Notes: generated from the sequence alone by a model not told the origin. A stretch of 62,743 bases of DNA from Chitinophaga pinensis (GCA_945889315.1 CAMDBP010000007.1:1-62743), one strand, 5' to 3'. Shown: positions 1-9,727, counted from the stretch's first letter. Numbers and translations are program-made.

Positions 1-83
1 ATTATTGTCTTACTAATAACTCGTTGACAACCAAGTGTTTAAATGTTTAAAGAAAACATGCAATTATTTTAAAAGGTTGAAAC

Positions 84-149
84 CTAGTGCTTGAAATGCC
101 TGATTCCGGTCGTAACCATAGCTAAACCTAACTCATTGGCTTTGTCAAT
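84..149 (-). pseudogene. purH: 3' remnant of purH (AICAR transformylase/IMP cyclohydrolase C-terminus)
   Basis: On the minus strand one frame reads ...NELGLAMVTTGIRHFKH and then a TAG stop. This is the characteristic extreme C-terminus of PurH (in E. coli it ends ...IAMIFTDMRHFRH), and the stop sits exactly where PurH ends. PurH is about 510 residues, but only about 21 codons are recognisable here. The frame hits a TAA one codon further upstream, and nothing PurH-like is visible between 150 and the tRNA gene. It is therefore a short relic, left by deletion or rearrangement, and not a gene that runs off the window. An intact purH should exist elsewhere in the genome. The identification rests on the C-terminal motif recognised by eye. 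Confidence 0.7.
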
Positions 150-397
150 CTTTTACATTCCTTTAGTACGCCTATATTAGCTATACTATATAACTATATC
201 TAGTTATGTCATTGTTCGAATGTGTCATAGCGCAATAAAAAAAATTGCACCCCTCAACATCAAGCAGGATATCGATCAACCATTATCCTAACTTGGGGTC
301 TAAATCGATGAAAATATCTTGATTTTTTTTGCAGAATCAACTGGCATATAACTGCCAAAAAATACGACTTTTGAGATGCAGCTAGCTGAAACTTGAA

Positions 398-431
398 TAA
401 AAAAAAGACCCCTACATTTACGTAGAGGTCT
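398..431 (-). terminator. Rho-independent terminator of tRNA-Asn
   Basis: Read on the minus strand just after the tRNA 3' end, a 9-bp stem (GACCTCTAC / GTAGGGGTC, one G-T pair, 6-nt loop) is followed by a run of eight T residues. This is the expected layout of an intrinsic terminator for the minus-strand tRNA transcript. Confidence 0.8.
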
Positions 432-440
432 TAAATTGTG

Positions 441-514
441 CGCCCTAACCTGGACTCGAACCAGGGACCCTTTGATTAACAGTCAAATGCTCTAACCAGC
501 TGAGCTATTAAGGC
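441..514 (-). tRNA. tRNA-Asn (anticodon GTT)
   Basis: The minus strand folds as a canonical tRNA. The acceptor stem GCCTTAA pairs with TTAGGGC (one G-T pair), the D-arm contains AGCTCAGCTGGTTAGAGC, the anticodon loop is CTGTTAA with anticodon GTT (Asn), and the T-arm contains GGTTCGAGTCC. The 3' CCA is not encoded (the discriminator base is followed by CAC). An intrinsic terminator follows directly. The gene stands alone, between the purH relic and the FAH-family gene. Confidence 0.97.
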
Positions 515-583
515 TTAATCACTCTCTTTCAAAAGCGAGTGCAAAAATAGATTAATCCTTCAATTTCAAAATATATTTTTCAA

Positions 584-1345
584 TTATTTTGAAATAATAG
601 TACAGCTACCCAATTTGCTCACTTTTGCAGTTATTTTTTGATCTGGCTCTATGAAAACTGCAGGAGTTGCTGCACCTGCCAGTAAGATATCGCCTGCTTT
701 AAACGGCTGATTATACTTAACCGCCAATCTCGAAGCATTACATACCGACAAATAGGGGTTATCCAGAATGGCATCACTGCGATCTTGTTCTCTTACCTCC
801 GTATCAAACATAAGCGTTATATCTAGCCCATTTAAAGAGGTAGGTAATGGTTGCCAAGCGCCTACCACAAAAGCAGACGAGGAACAGTTGTCTGCTATAA
901 CGTCTTCTAATGAGAATTTAAAATTTTCGTATCGCGAATCTATTATTTCTATGGCAGGTGCACACGCTTGAATATAGTCCGGTATTTCGTCAAGGGATAT
1001 TTCTCTATTTAAATCTTTTTTTAACAAAAAGGCTATTTCAGGCTCTGCCCTGGGGTGGATAAAAGCACTTAAGTCCATTTCTGATCCACTCTTGTACCAC
1101 ATAGCGTCTGTCAGTCTACCCCAAATCATATCATGAACACCCATTTGCTCCATTTTGGCAAACGAAGTAAATCCTAGTTTCAAACCTACAAATTTTTCGC
1201 CTCGAGCATAGCGTTCTTCCAATGATAACCGCTGTATCTCGTAGGCTTGTTCTTCTGAAATACGCTCGCTTTGGCTAATTTGTACAATTGCTTTTGAATT
1301 TTTAGCAGCAAGATCTAATTGTATTGCTATTTCCTTTAGGATCAT
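584..1345 (-). CDS. 2-oxo-pent-4-enoate hydratase / oxalocrotonate decarboxylase family protein (FAH fold)
   Basis: The product is 253 aa and matches the usual length of MhpD/DmpH-type enzymes of the fumarylacetoacetate hydrolase superfamily, which hydrate 2-oxo-4-pentenoates or decarboxylate 2-oxo-3-hexenedioate in meta-cleavage pathways. Supporting motifs are VGLKLGFT (about 53-60) and the divalent-metal ligands of the fold: E101 and E103 in HPRAEPEIAF, with E133 in APAIEIID. The C-terminal GDILLAGAATP segment also fits. Hydratase and decarboxylase cannot be told apart from sequence. No other aromatic-degradation gene lies nearby, so its pathway is open; 3-hydroxyanthranilate (kynurenine) catabolism is one possibility in this phylum. 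A -7-like box TACCTTCG lies 5 nt upstream of the ATG. Confidence 0.85.
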   Translation of the reverse strand: MILKEIAIQLDLAAKNSKAIVQISQSERISEEQAYEIQRLSLEERYARGEKFVGLKLGFTSFAKMEQMGVHDMIWGRLTDAMWYKSGSEMDLSAFIHPRAEPEIAFLLKKDLNREISLDEIPDYIQACAPAIEIIDSRYENFKFSLEDVIADNCSSSAFVVGAWQPLPTSLNGLDITLMFDTEVREQDRSDAILDNPYLSVCNASRLAVKYNQPFKAGDILLAGAATPAVFIEPDQKITAKVSKLGSCTIISK

Positions 1346-1350
1346 GACCG

Positions 1351-1358
1351 CGAAGGTA
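1351..1358 (-). promoter_or_regulatory. -7 box variant for the FAH-family gene
   Basis: The minus strand reads TACCTTCG, one mismatch from the Bacteroidota -7 consensus TAnnTTTG. It ends 5 nt before the ATG at 1345, so the mRNA would have almost no leader. No clear -33 TTTG is visible. Confidence 0.35.
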
Positions 1359-1418
1359 AATACAGAAATGTGTATTAGTTGAATATATCCCTAGTAATGA
1401 TTAGGAAATTGAAAAAAC

Positions 1419-1426
1419 TACTTTTG
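1419..1426 (+). promoter_or_regulatory. -7 promoter box of the PfkB-family kinase gene
   Basis: TACTTTTG matches the Bacteroidota -7 consensus TAnnTTTG exactly and ends 4 nt before the ATG at 1431. Transcription would begin at or next to the start codon, implying a leaderless message. A good -33 TTTG is not seen at the usual spacing. Confidence 0.5.
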
Positions 1427-1430
1427 CACC

Positions 1431-2354
1431 ATGAGTTTATTAGTGATAGGAAGCGTGGCTTTTGATGCCATCGAGACACCATTTGGCAAAACAGATAAAA
1501 TTATTGGTGGAGCTGCCACTTATATTTCACTAAGTAGTAGCTATTTTACCCATGATGTAAATCTAGTGGCCGTAGTTGGCGGAGATTTCCCAAAGGAAGA
1601 TATCACATTGTTAGAAAAACACGGCGTCAATACAGAAGGTTTACAAATCAAAGAAAATGAGAAGTCATTTTTTTGGAGTGGTAAATACCATAATGATATG
1701 AATAGTCGGGACACGTTGGTTACCGAGTTAAATGTATTGGGCCATTTTGATCCAATAATACCTACCGCGTATCAAGGCAGTGAATATGTAATGCTAGGTA
1801 ATCTCTCGCCAGAAGTACAACGTACCGTGATCGAGCGCATGGAAACCAAACCAAAACTAATCGCAATGGACACCATGAACTTTTGGATGGATATTGCTCG
1901 CGAAGAATTGGATAAGACCATAGCCCTAGTTGACGTACTTATTATCAATGATGAAGAAGCTCGTCAATTAAGTGGTGAATATGCACTTAAAACCGCTGCT
2001 AAAAAAATAATGGCTATGGGTCCAAAGTTCCTTATTATTAAAAAAGGAGAACATGGTGCACTTTTATTTGGTGATGACAAGATCTACTATTGTCCAGCTT
2101 TACCTTTAGAATCCGTATTTGATCCAACAGGAGCCGGTGATACTTTTGCCGGAGGATTTATTGGTCACCTTGCTGCTTCAGATGATATTTCGTTTGCCAA
2201 CATGAAAAGAGCAGTGATATACGGCAGTGCGATGGCTAGTTTCTGTGTAGAGAAATTTGGAACTGAACGAATCATAAACTTGGGTAAGGAAGAAGTAAAT
2301 ACCCGCGTTCAAGAGTTTATTGACTTAAGTCAAGTCGAAATCAGTTTGGCATAA
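1431..2354 (+). CDS. PfkB-family carbohydrate/nucleoside kinase
   Basis: The product is 307 aa and belongs to the ribokinase/PfkB superfamily of cytoplasmic ATP-dependent kinases. The N-terminal substrate-side glycine motif IIGGAATY lies at about 24-31. The C-terminal signature DPTGAGDTFAGG lies at 231-242, with the catalytic base as D237 and the anion hole formed by GAGD. The length is normal. The substrate cannot be read from sequence; sugars, nucleosides such as adenosine, or other hydroxymethyl compounds are possible. It is a single gene; recJ follows on the same strand after about 105 bases with its own promoter box. The ATG start is fixed by the close upstream -7 box. Confidence 0.9.
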   Translation: MSLLVIGSVAFDAIETPFGKTDKIIGGAATYISLSSSYFTHDVNLVAVVGGDFPKEDITLLEKHGVNTEGLQIKENEKSFFWSGKYHNDMNSRDTLVTELNVLGHFDPIIPTAYQGSEYVMLGNLSPEVQRTVIERMETKPKLIAMDTMNFWMDIAREELDKTIALVDVLIINDEEARQLSGEYALKTAAKKIMAMGPKFLIIKKGEHGALLFGDDKIYYCPALPLESVFDPTGAGDTFAGGFIGHLAASDDISFANMKRAVIYGSAMASFCVEKFGTERIINLGKEEVNTRVQEFIDLSQVEISLA

Positions 2355-2428
2355 GGACGATTTTTTCTTCACGCATTCTTCTCCCGGAGTCTTGCTTCTC
2401 ACGGGTAGGGCTTCCCATTTATTTTATT

Positions 2429-2436
2429 TATTTTTG
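2429..2436 (+). promoter_or_regulatory. -7 promoter box upstream of recJ
   Basis: TATTTTTG matches TAnnTTTG. Transcription would start near 2441. A ten-codon micro-ORF (ATG 2444 to TAA 2473) then lies at the 5' end of the message, overlapping the candidate recJ start at 2461 in another frame. Whether this micro-ORF is translated is unknown. Confidence 0.4.
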
Positions 2437-2460
2437 AAAAATAATGGATAGCACTCATCA

Positions 2461-4218
2461 ATGGCTACCCTAACGCTATTCATATTGGAAAATTCAATTT
2501 TAAAAACCAAGATCTGGAAACAGAAATCTTCTCCTGAACGAACACTCGTAGATGTGCTTACCCAGGAATTAAATGCACCTGAAATAATCGCTAAAATGCT
2601 AGTGCAGCGAGGTATTGATTCGTCAGACAAGGTTAAAAAATTCTTCAATCCTAGAATTGGCGATATGCATGATCCTTTCCTTATGAAGGATATGGACAAG
2701 GCTATAGAACGCGTTCAAAGCGCACAGAAACAGAAAGAAGGCGTTTTAATCTTTGGAGACTACGATGTAGATGGGACCACTTCCGTAGCCTTAGCGTATT
2801 CCTTTTTTAAGGATAAATTTGACAAAATAGATTACTACATTCCCGACCGATACAAGGAAGGTTATGGCATAAGTAATGACGGTATCGACTACGCTAAGGC
2901 AAATGGCTTAAGCTTAATCATAGCCTTAGATTGTGGTATTCGCTCGATTGACAAGATAGATTATGCAACTTCATTGGGAATAGATTTTATTATCTGCGAC
3001 CACCACTTGCCTGGCGCAGAGATTCCAAAAGCGGTTGCAGTTTTAGATCCCAAGCGAAGTGATTGCGAATATCCATTCAAAGAATTGGCAGGATGCGGCA
3101 TCGGATTAAAACTAGCACAAGCATATAGTCAGGTAAACGACTTGGACGAGCGCGAATATTTACAATACCTAGATTATGCCACCCTTAGTATTGCGAGTGA
3201 TATAGTGCCGATTGTGGACGAAAATAGAATCATCGCCCATTTTGGATTAAAAATAATAAATCAACAACCTAGGATTGGATTGCGCAAACTCAAGGAGATT
3301 TCAATTAACAAAGACGAACTCACTATCGAAGATTTAGTGTTTTATATAGGACCTCGCATAAACGCCGCTGGTCGTATGGACGATGCTAAAAGTGCTGTTA
3401 AAATGCTTATCGCTTCTGACGAAGCCACAGCAGACGAATACGCTAATGAGCTACAAACACAAAATGCCAGTCGTAAGCTTGTAGATCAAAAAATTACAGC
3501 AGATTTTCAGGAAATTATTGCTAAAAATCCAGCATTGCTAGATCGTAAAACGCATGTATTTTACAAAGAAGATTGGCATAAAGGAGTTGTTGGTATTGCG
3601 GCGAGCAGAGCTATTGAGTTATACTATCGTCCTACTATTATACTCACCAAAAGCGGGGAAGGTATTCTAGCCGGGAGCGCACGGAGTATAAGCGGTTTTG
3701 ATGTGCACGCTGCATTGGAAAAATGCAGTGAACATTTAATTCAGTTTGGTGGGCACATGTATGCCGCAGGAATGACACTTAAGGCTGAAAATCTTGATGC
3801 GTTTCGGGAGGCATTTGAAAAAGTGGGTGAAGAAATGCTTGATGAGGAAATGCTCACGCCAAAAGTGTACTATGATGCTGAACTTGATGCAAACGAGGTA
3901 GATATGAAATTCTTAAATATCCTGAATAAAATGGCTCCTTTCGGACCGGGGAATATGACACCCGTTTTTTACGCTAAAAACTTAAAAGATGACGGGACGG
4001 GCAAAATAATAGGTGAGACACAAGAGCATATTAGATTGAACATAAAGCGCTCCAAAGATGCAATAGCAGCAGTTGGGTTTGGCATGGCTTCTCAATTTTC
4101 TGAAATAAAAAAAGCAGACTCTTTTGAAGCCTGCTTTCAGATTAACGAAAATGTTTTTCGTAACGTATCATCTCTTCAACTGATGTTGAAGGACATTAGA
4201 ATTACCAAGGATGTCTAA
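2461..4218 (+). CDS. recJ: Single-stranded-DNA-specific exonuclease RecJ
   Basis: RecJ degrades single-stranded DNA 5'->3' in recombinational and mismatch repair. The 585-aa product has the DHH phosphoesterase core: GDYDVDGTTS at about 99-108, the hallmark CDHHLPG with D180-H-H, and PRINAAGRMDDA. These are followed by the DHHA1 domain (GGHMYAAGM from about 430) and a C-terminal OB-like region. The start is uncertain. ATG 2461 gives a leader with no counterpart in typical Bacteroidota RecJ, which begins only a few residues before the tryptophan of KIWKQK. TTG at 2485 is an alternative. The 3' end overlaps the convergent beta-barrel gene by 17 bases. Confidence 0.95.
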   Translation: MATLTLFILENSILKTKIWKQKSSPERTLVDVLTQELNAPEIIAKMLVQRGIDSSDKVKKFFNPRIGDMHDPFLMKDMDKAIERVQSAQKQKEGVLIFGDYDVDGTTSVALAYSFFKDKFDKIDYYIPDRYKEGYGISNDGIDYAKANGLSLIIALDCGIRSIDKIDYATSLGIDFIICDHHLPGAEIPKAVAVLDPKRSDCEYPFKELAGCGIGLKLAQAYSQVNDLDEREYLQYLDYATLSIASDIVPIVDENRIIAHFGLKIINQQPRIGLRKLKEISINKDELTIEDLVFYIGPRINAAGRMDDAKSAVKMLIASDEATADEYANELQTQNASRKLVDQKITADFQEIIAKNPALLDRKTHVFYKEDWHKGVVGIAASRAIELYYRPTIILTKSGEGILAGSARSISGFDVHAALEKCSEHLIQFGGHMYAAGMTLKAENLDAFREAFEKVGEEMLDEEMLTPKVYYDAELDANEVDMKFLNILNKMAPFGPGNMTPVFYAKNLKDDGTGKIIGETQEHIRLNIKRSKDAIAAVGFGMASQFSEIKKADSFEACFQINENVFRNVSSLQLMLKDIRITKDV

Positions 4219-4915
4219 TATGTTGTCTTTTAGTTAGACTAATATCGTATGCTAAGTAACCCATTAATGCCATATTGGTTGCTTTACCTAGTCTATCGTC
4301 TTTGTAAATATTAAGCATACCAAAATTAGATCGGGCTCCGACGATAAGTCTTTTGCCCTTTTCTCCGATTTTAAAATTAACTCCGATACCTGCAGTGATG
4401 CCTACATCTATTTTACGTGGCGTTAAATCTGCGGCTACAATTGAATCAGCAGTACCAATAAAAGGAGCAATAACATCTGGGTTATTGTAGGACGTCACAC
4501 TTAATCCATAAGCAAAATATGGTCCGCCCTCAAGAAAAAAGTACGATTGTGGCTGTCCAACTCTATACGGAATAAGTTGTTTCTTTTTGAATGGAATCAT
4601 ATATTGAATAGTGATGGGAATTTGTAGGTATGAACCGCCACCTGGAGTCATAATTGTAAATCCATCTCCATCTATTTGATTGGTTGGATAAGAGAGTGCT
4701 CGAGAATCAAAAAGAACATCTCCTTCAAGTATCAATCTCTTATAGATTTGGTACTTATAGCCCAAACCAGCTAAGATACCCACTCCTGAAGTCGCTCCGT
4801 CATAGCCTTGTGCCATTGTTAGACCAGCACCACCCTTTATTTGCAACCATTGTTGAGCATTACTCTGAACTGAAAAACCAGTTATAATAAGTAGGCTTAA
4901 AAGTATTTTTTTCAT
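4202..4915 (-). CDS. Outer-membrane beta-barrel protein (PorT-like/OmpW-like size class)
   Basis: The product is 237 aa with a clear signal peptide (MKKILLSLLIITGFSVQSNA, cleavage before QQ). Alternating hydrophobic/aromatic strands follow (GILAGLGYKYQIYKRLILEGDVLF, YLQIPITIQYMIPF, YFFLEGGPYFAYGL, VGITAGIGVNFKIG), and the C-terminal strand is MALMGYLAYDISLTKR. This pattern is typical of the Bacteroidota 'outer membrane beta-barrel' families of 8-10 strands. No specific function can be assigned. The gene is convergent with recJ (17-base overlap) and divergent from lptB. A -7 box TATATTTG on the minus strand lies at 4937-4944. Confidence 0.8.
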   Translation of the reverse strand: MKKILLSLLIITGFSVQSNAQQWLQIKGGAGLTMAQGYDGATSGVGILAGLGYKYQIYKRLILEGDVLFDSRALSYPTNQIDGDGFTIMTPGGGSYLQIPITIQYMIPFKKKQLIPYRVGQPQSYFFLEGGPYFAYGLSVTSYNNPDVIAPFIGTADSIVAADLTPRKIDVGITAGIGVNFKIGEKGKRLIVGARSNFGMLNIYKDDRLGKATNMALMGYLAYDISLTKRQHIRHPW

Positions 4916-4936
4916 CTTTACTGTTAATTAATTCGA

Positions 4937-4944
4937 CAAATATA
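4937..4944 (-). promoter_or_regulatory. -7 promoter box of the beta-barrel gene
   Basis: The minus strand reads TATATTTG, an exact TAnnTTTG match, 21 nt upstream of the ATG at 4915 in the divergent region shared with lptB. No convincing -33 element was found. Confidence 0.4.
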
Positions 4945-4977
4945 ATTGAAAACACATATTTGCTATTCATTAGACAT

Positions 4978-4985
4978 TACTTTTG
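4978..4985 (+). promoter_or_regulatory. -7 promoter box of lptB
   Basis: TACTTTTG matches TAnnTTTG and ends 8 nt before the lptB ATG, so the leader would be at most a few nucleotides. A TTTG at 4959-4962 could be a -33 element, but the 15-nt spacing is short. Confidence 0.45.
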
Positions 4986-4993
4986 AACTATAA

Positions 4994-5716
4994 ATGCGTT
5001 TAAGGGCCGAAAATCTTATAAAACAATACAAAAAACGGAAGGTGGTAAATGATATGTCACTTGAAGTCGAACAAGGTGAAATCGTTGGTTTACTTGGTCC
5101 GAATGGTGCAGGAAAAACGACTACTTTTTATATGGTAGTGGGATTAGTAAAACCCGATGCTGGAAGAGTTTTTTTGGATGATGAAGACATAACTAGCAAA
5201 GCCATGTACCAACGGGCTCAACGTGGGGTAGGCTATTTACCACAAGAGGCTTCTGTTTTCAGAGATTTAACCGTTGAGGATAACATACGTGCAGTACTCG
5301 AAATGACGAACAAAAGCGTAGAAGAACAACGTGATAAAACAGAATCTCTTATCGCTGAGTTTGGATTAGAGAAAGTGCGAAAAAACTTAGGTAAAGTACT
5401 TAGTGGTGGCGAGCGTAGAAGATGTGAAATAGCTAGAGCCTTGGCTACCGACCCTAAATTTGTATTACTCGACGAACCATTTGCAGGCGTAGATCCTATT
5501 GCTGTGGAAGACATTCAAGAAATAGTGCAAAAACTGGTTACCAAAAATATTGGTGTACTTATAACCGACCACGATGTACACGCTACATTAAGCTTAGTAA
5601 ATAGAGCTTACTTACTTTTTGAAGGTAGATTACTTAAAAAAGGAACTGCAAAAGAACTAGCTGAAGACGAAATGGTGCGTAAAGTATATTTAGGCAAAAA
5701 CTTTGAATTACGTTAG
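4994..5716 (+). CDS. lptB: LPS export ABC transporter ATP-binding protein LptB
   Basis: LptB is the cytoplasmic ATPase that, with LptFG, extracts lipopolysaccharide from the inner membrane and drives it through the Lpt bridge. The 240-aa product has Walker A GPNGAGKT (35-42), the signature LSGGE (136-140) followed by [10 protein letters not shown], Walker B FVLLDE (156-161) and the switch histidine H193 in TDHDVH. The LptB-specific run [15 protein letters not shown] is present, and the length equals the family norm. It is monocistronic here; the other lpt genes are outside the window. Confidence 0.95.
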   Translation: MRLRAENLIKQYKKRKVVNDMSLEVEQGEIVGLLGPNGAGKTTTFYMVVGLVKPDAGRVFLDDEDITSKAMYQRAQRGVGYLPQEASVFRDLTVEDNIRAVLEMTNKSVEEQRDKTESLIAEFGLEKVRKNLGKVLSGGERRRCEIARALATDPKFVLLDEPFAGVDPIAVEDIQEIVQKLVTKNIGVLITDHDVHATLSLVNRAYLLFEGRLLKKGTAKELAEDEMVRKVYLGKNFELR

Positions 5717-5775
5717 GAACTACTATCTAATAGATTCTCCCCTAAAAATCCGCTTATTTTAGAAACATCCGTTTC

Positions 5776-7734
5776 TTAACATCCCTTACCGCTTCCAGGC
5801 TTCTTCATGTACTTTTCCATGCCTTGGTTGTTTGGGTTACCGTGTTTTTTGATAAACTTATCTGCTTTCCCTTTATACCTTTTCTTGCCAGGGGACGCTT
5901 TGCTGAGTAAGGTATTGATGAGCCCCGCTTGAGCTGTTCCATGCAATCTATCACGAATCCATTGTTGGTTTTCTGGCTTATACCAGAAGAAAAAGCGGTG
6001 TTGATTTTCTTTGTCTTTTTTCGTTTTAGGAACGTAATATTCTTCTAATCGGTAAGGATGATATCCAGAATAGTAGATAACCGTAGCCACCGTCATAGGC
6101 GTGGGTGTAAAGTCTTGTACTTGCTCAAGCTGGAAACCCATTTCTTTAGTTTCTGCAGCTAAATTTGCCATATCTTCTTCCTTACATGCAGGATGACTAG
6201 AGATGAAGTAAGGTATCAGTTTTTGGTTTAGGTTAAACTTCTGGTCTATCTTGTCATACATCTTCTTGAAACTATGAAAATGCTCAAACTTCGGCTTTCT
6301 CATTATTTTAAGCGTATCATCAGATGTGTGCTCTGGAGCTACTTTTAATCGACCGGAAACGTGTCGCGTTTGAAGCTGCTCCATGTATTCCAGCATATCT
6401 TTTTCATCTCCTTTTTTATTGTAGGATTTGGTTAGCAAGTCGTAACGAATTCCGGAACCCACAAATGCTTTTTTGATTTTTGGATGAGCATCTATTTTTC
6501 TATACAAGTCTGTCATGGGTTTATGACTAGTTTCTAAGTTATCACAAACCACCGGATGTATGCAACTTGGGGTATTACACCTGTCACAAATAGACTGGTC
6601 TTTACCCTTCATTTTGTACATATTAGCACTTGGGCCAGCAATATCACTCAAATAGCCTTTAAAATCTGGCATCTCAGTTACTTGCTCCACTTCTCTCATA
6701 ATAGACTCTTCAGAACGGCTAGCAATAAACTTACCTTGATGCGCCGAAATAGTACAAAAGCTACACCCACCAAAACATCCTCTGTGTGTGTTGATAGAGA
6801 ACTTAATCATTTCATACGCAGGAATCGGTCCTTTCTTATTGTATTTAGGATGAGGCAATCGCGTATAGGGGAGGTCAAACGCAAAATCTATTTCTGCTTC
6901 CGTCATTGTTTCAAAGGGCGGATTAATGATCAGATTTTTGTCGTAGGTATTTTGGATGATGCGTTTTGCTTGTACGCTATTACTTTCTTGTTCTACATGC
7001 TTAAAGTTAGATGCGTAGGCTTTTTTGTCCTCCAAACAAACTTCGTGCGCATTGAGTTCAATGTCTTTCCAATGCTTGTTCTTAGGAACTCCATCTTCTA
7101 CTGATCGCTGGTAAGCAGTTTGCTTTACCATGGTAAGCTGATGAAACGGCACACCTTTTTTAAGGAGTTGTAAGATTTCGCGCAAAGGTTTTTCACCCAT
7201 ACCATATACCAACAGGTCTGCTTTACTCGTCTCCAAGATATTGGGCATCAGCTCGTCTTTCCAATAGTCGTAATGTGTAACCCTGCGCAAAGATGCTTCG
7301 ATACCTCCAGCCAATACAGGAGTATCAGGATATAAATCTTTCAGTATTTTACAATAAACCGTAAGTGCATAATCCGGTCGCAGCGTATTTAACCCTCCTG
7401 GGGAATATGCATCGTTAGCTCTCCGTCGCATGCGAGCAGTATAGTGATTTACCATAGAATCCATATTGCCAGAAGTCACTGCAAAAAATAATCTTGGTGC
7501 ACCTAATTTTTTAAAATCACGTAAATCATCTTGCCAATTAGGTTGTGGAATAATTGCCACGCGAAGCCCCTCACTCTGAATTATGCGACCAATAACAGCC
7601 GCTCCAAAAGCAGGATGGTCTATATAAGCATCGCCCGTAATCAGAATTACATCGAGTTCACCCCAGCCCCTATCTTCTACCTCTTTTTTGGTAATGGGCA
7701 GCCAGGCGGATAATGGTCGTTGCGTGATAGACAT
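5776..7734 (-). CDS. YgiQ-family radical SAM protein
   Basis: The product is 652 aa, the usual length for YgiQ proteins (UPF0313). The N-terminal YgiQ domain starts with PLSAWLPITKKE and contains DVILITGDAYIDHPAFG. The radical SAM 4Fe-4S motif CFGGCSFC supplies C320, C324 and C327. A second cysteine group (CDRCNTPSCIHPVVC) follows, and a basic C-terminal tail ends the protein. The enzyme is predicted to cleave S-adenosylmethionine reductively; the physiological substrate of YgiQ is not known. The minus-strand box TACCTTTG lies 11 nt upstream of the ATG. Confidence 0.93.
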   Translation of the reverse strand: MSITQRPLSAWLPITKKEVEDRGWGELDVILITGDAYIDHPAFGAAVIGRIIQSEGLRVAIIPQPNWQDDLRDFKKLGAPRLFFAVTSGNMDSMVNHYTARMRRRANDAYSPGGLNTLRPDYALTVYCKILKDLYPDTPVLAGGIEASLRRVTHYDYWKDELMPNILETSKADLLVYGMGEKPLREILQLLKKGVPFHQLTMVKQTAYQRSVEDGVPKNKHWKDIELNAHEVCLEDKKAYASNFKHVEQESNSVQAKRIIQNTYDKNLIINPPFETMTEAEIDFAFDLPYTRLPHPKYNKKGPIPAYEMIKFSINTHRGCFGGCSFCTISAHQGKFIASRSEESIMREVEQVTEMPDFKGYLSDIAGPSANMYKMKGKDQSICDRCNTPSCIHPVVCDNLETSHKPMTDLYRKIDAHPKIKKAFVGSGIRYDLLTKSYNKKGDEKDMLEYMEQLQTRHVSGRLKVAPEHTSDDTLKIMRKPKFEHFHSFKKMYDKIDQKFNLNQKLIPYFISSHPACKEEDMANLAAETKEMGFQLEQVQDFTPTPMTVATVIYYSGYHPYRLEEYYVPKTKKDKENQHRFFFWYKPENQQWIRDRLHGTAQAGLINTLLSKASPGKKRYKGKADKFIKKHGNPNNQGMEKYMKKPGSGKGC

Positions 7735-7745
7735 GATTTAGTGTG

Positions 7746-7753
7746 CAAAGGTA
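7746..7753 (-). promoter_or_regulatory. -7 promoter box of the ygiQ-like gene
   Basis: The minus strand reads TACCTTTG, an exact consensus -7 box, 11 nt upstream of the ATG at 7734. Confidence 0.5.
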
Positions 7754-7868
7754 ACGTTTTGAGTATACTAAGTGTTTGTTATAAAACGTAACTACCCAAT
7801 CTTAAGAACGCTCCTTTGTTTTGGTAACTGCTCCAATTAATTGCCAATAAAATGAGTTTACTGTTAGC

Positions 7869-8333
7869 CTAATTATGGATTAACACATACCAATTTAGTG
7901 ACGTAGCAATGCATAACCAAACAAAATAGGGTGCAATCAATAAGGATAAGTAACCTAACAAACTCCAATTGCTCACTAATAAATAGCCTACCAAAGCGGT
8001 TAAGGCTATTATGACTAATAGTCCTGGCAACGCCAAGTGAAAATAAAAAAATAATGGATTCCATCCGACATTCAGAATGAATTGGAGTGCAAAGAGTCCC
8101 CACACAGTAGTATCATTTTCGGCGTTTAGCCAATAGGCCATGTAAACACTGAAGCACACCATGATAAGTGTCCAAGCGGCGCCAAAAACCCATCCGGGAG
8201 GTGTCCATGGTGCTTTATTTATAGCTTGATAATATTCTCCGCTTGGCCCCTCTCCCATCAAGAAACCGCCAATACCTAGTGCCGCAAAGTTGATGATTAG
8301 GAAGATAATTATGTTTTTGGTAAATATGGTCAT
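7869..8333 (-). CDS. TspO/MBR-family membrane protein
   Basis: The product is 154 aa with five predicted membrane helices, the standard TspO (peripheral benzodiazepine receptor/CrtK) architecture. Diagnostic features are the APWTPPGWVFGAAWTLI segment between helices 1 and 2 and the LQFILNVGWNPLFFYFH helix, carrying the tryptophans and asparagine that line the porphyrin-binding pocket. Family members bind tetrapyrroles and cholesterol-like ligands, and have been linked to stress and tetrapyrrole regulation. No photosynthesis or porphyrin genes are nearby. The gene lies just downstream of the katG pseudogene on the same strand, separated from it by a terminator. Confidence 0.92.
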   Translation of the reverse strand: MTIFTKNIIIFLIINFAALGIGGFLMGEGPSGEYYQAINKAPWTPPGWVFGAAWTLIMVCFSVYMAYWLNAENDTTVWGLFALQFILNVGWNPLFFYFHLALPGLLVIIALTALVGYLLVSNWSLLGYLSLLIAPYFVWLCIATSLNWYVLIHN

Positions 8334-8435
8334 GATGATTTGTTTTAGCCGTTACGAAGTTACAAAACATCAACGGGTTAATGCTGCTCTCAAACACAAG
8401 AAAATCTTAATACCGTAAAAACATGCCCATATAAC

Positions 8436-8470
8436 CTAAAAAAAGGCTGATCAATTATTGATCAGCCTTT
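8436..8470 (-). terminator. Rho-independent terminator of the katG locus
   Basis: On the minus strand a stem of AAAGGCTGATCA pairing with TGATCAGCCTTT is followed by T residues. It lies directly after the katG remnant, so the old transcription unit's terminator survives. Confidence 0.8.
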
Positions 8471-8496
8471 ACTATAGAATTCAATACCCTAGCTTA

Positions 8497-9543
<1,047 letters not shown>

Positions 9544-9727
9544 TTAATTTCTGATTATAAGTCTTTCAAACATGAACAAGACCGTTGTGATTTAAACATT
9601 TATTTTTCTTATACGCTTATAATTAGTCACACCTTAAGGTAAAAAGGATTCTTACGTGAGATTTACGAATGAATAAAAGTGAATACTCCGAATAAAATAT
9701 TTCCTTTGCCTAAAGCGTTTTAAACAC

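Larger units (their letters stand above)
1..440. other. Gene-free stretch at the window start
   Basis: No intact reading frame is visible on either strand. Apart from the purH relic (84-149) and the tRNA terminator (398-431), the stretch is AT-rich and full of stops in all frames, including a very AT-rich tract around 170-205. I see no transposase fragments, no clear repeat pair and no convincing small gene. Confidence 0.6.

Noticed and set aside
441-514. tRNA-Asn as the attachment site of an integrated element
   Set aside because: No integrase, no direct repeat of the tRNA 3' end and no foreign gene block were found in the window.
6556-7104. 182-codon open frame opposite the ygiQ-like gene
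   Set aside because: It lies wholly antisense to a complete radical SAM gene, has no recognisable motif and has a biased composition; it is a shadow of the real frame.
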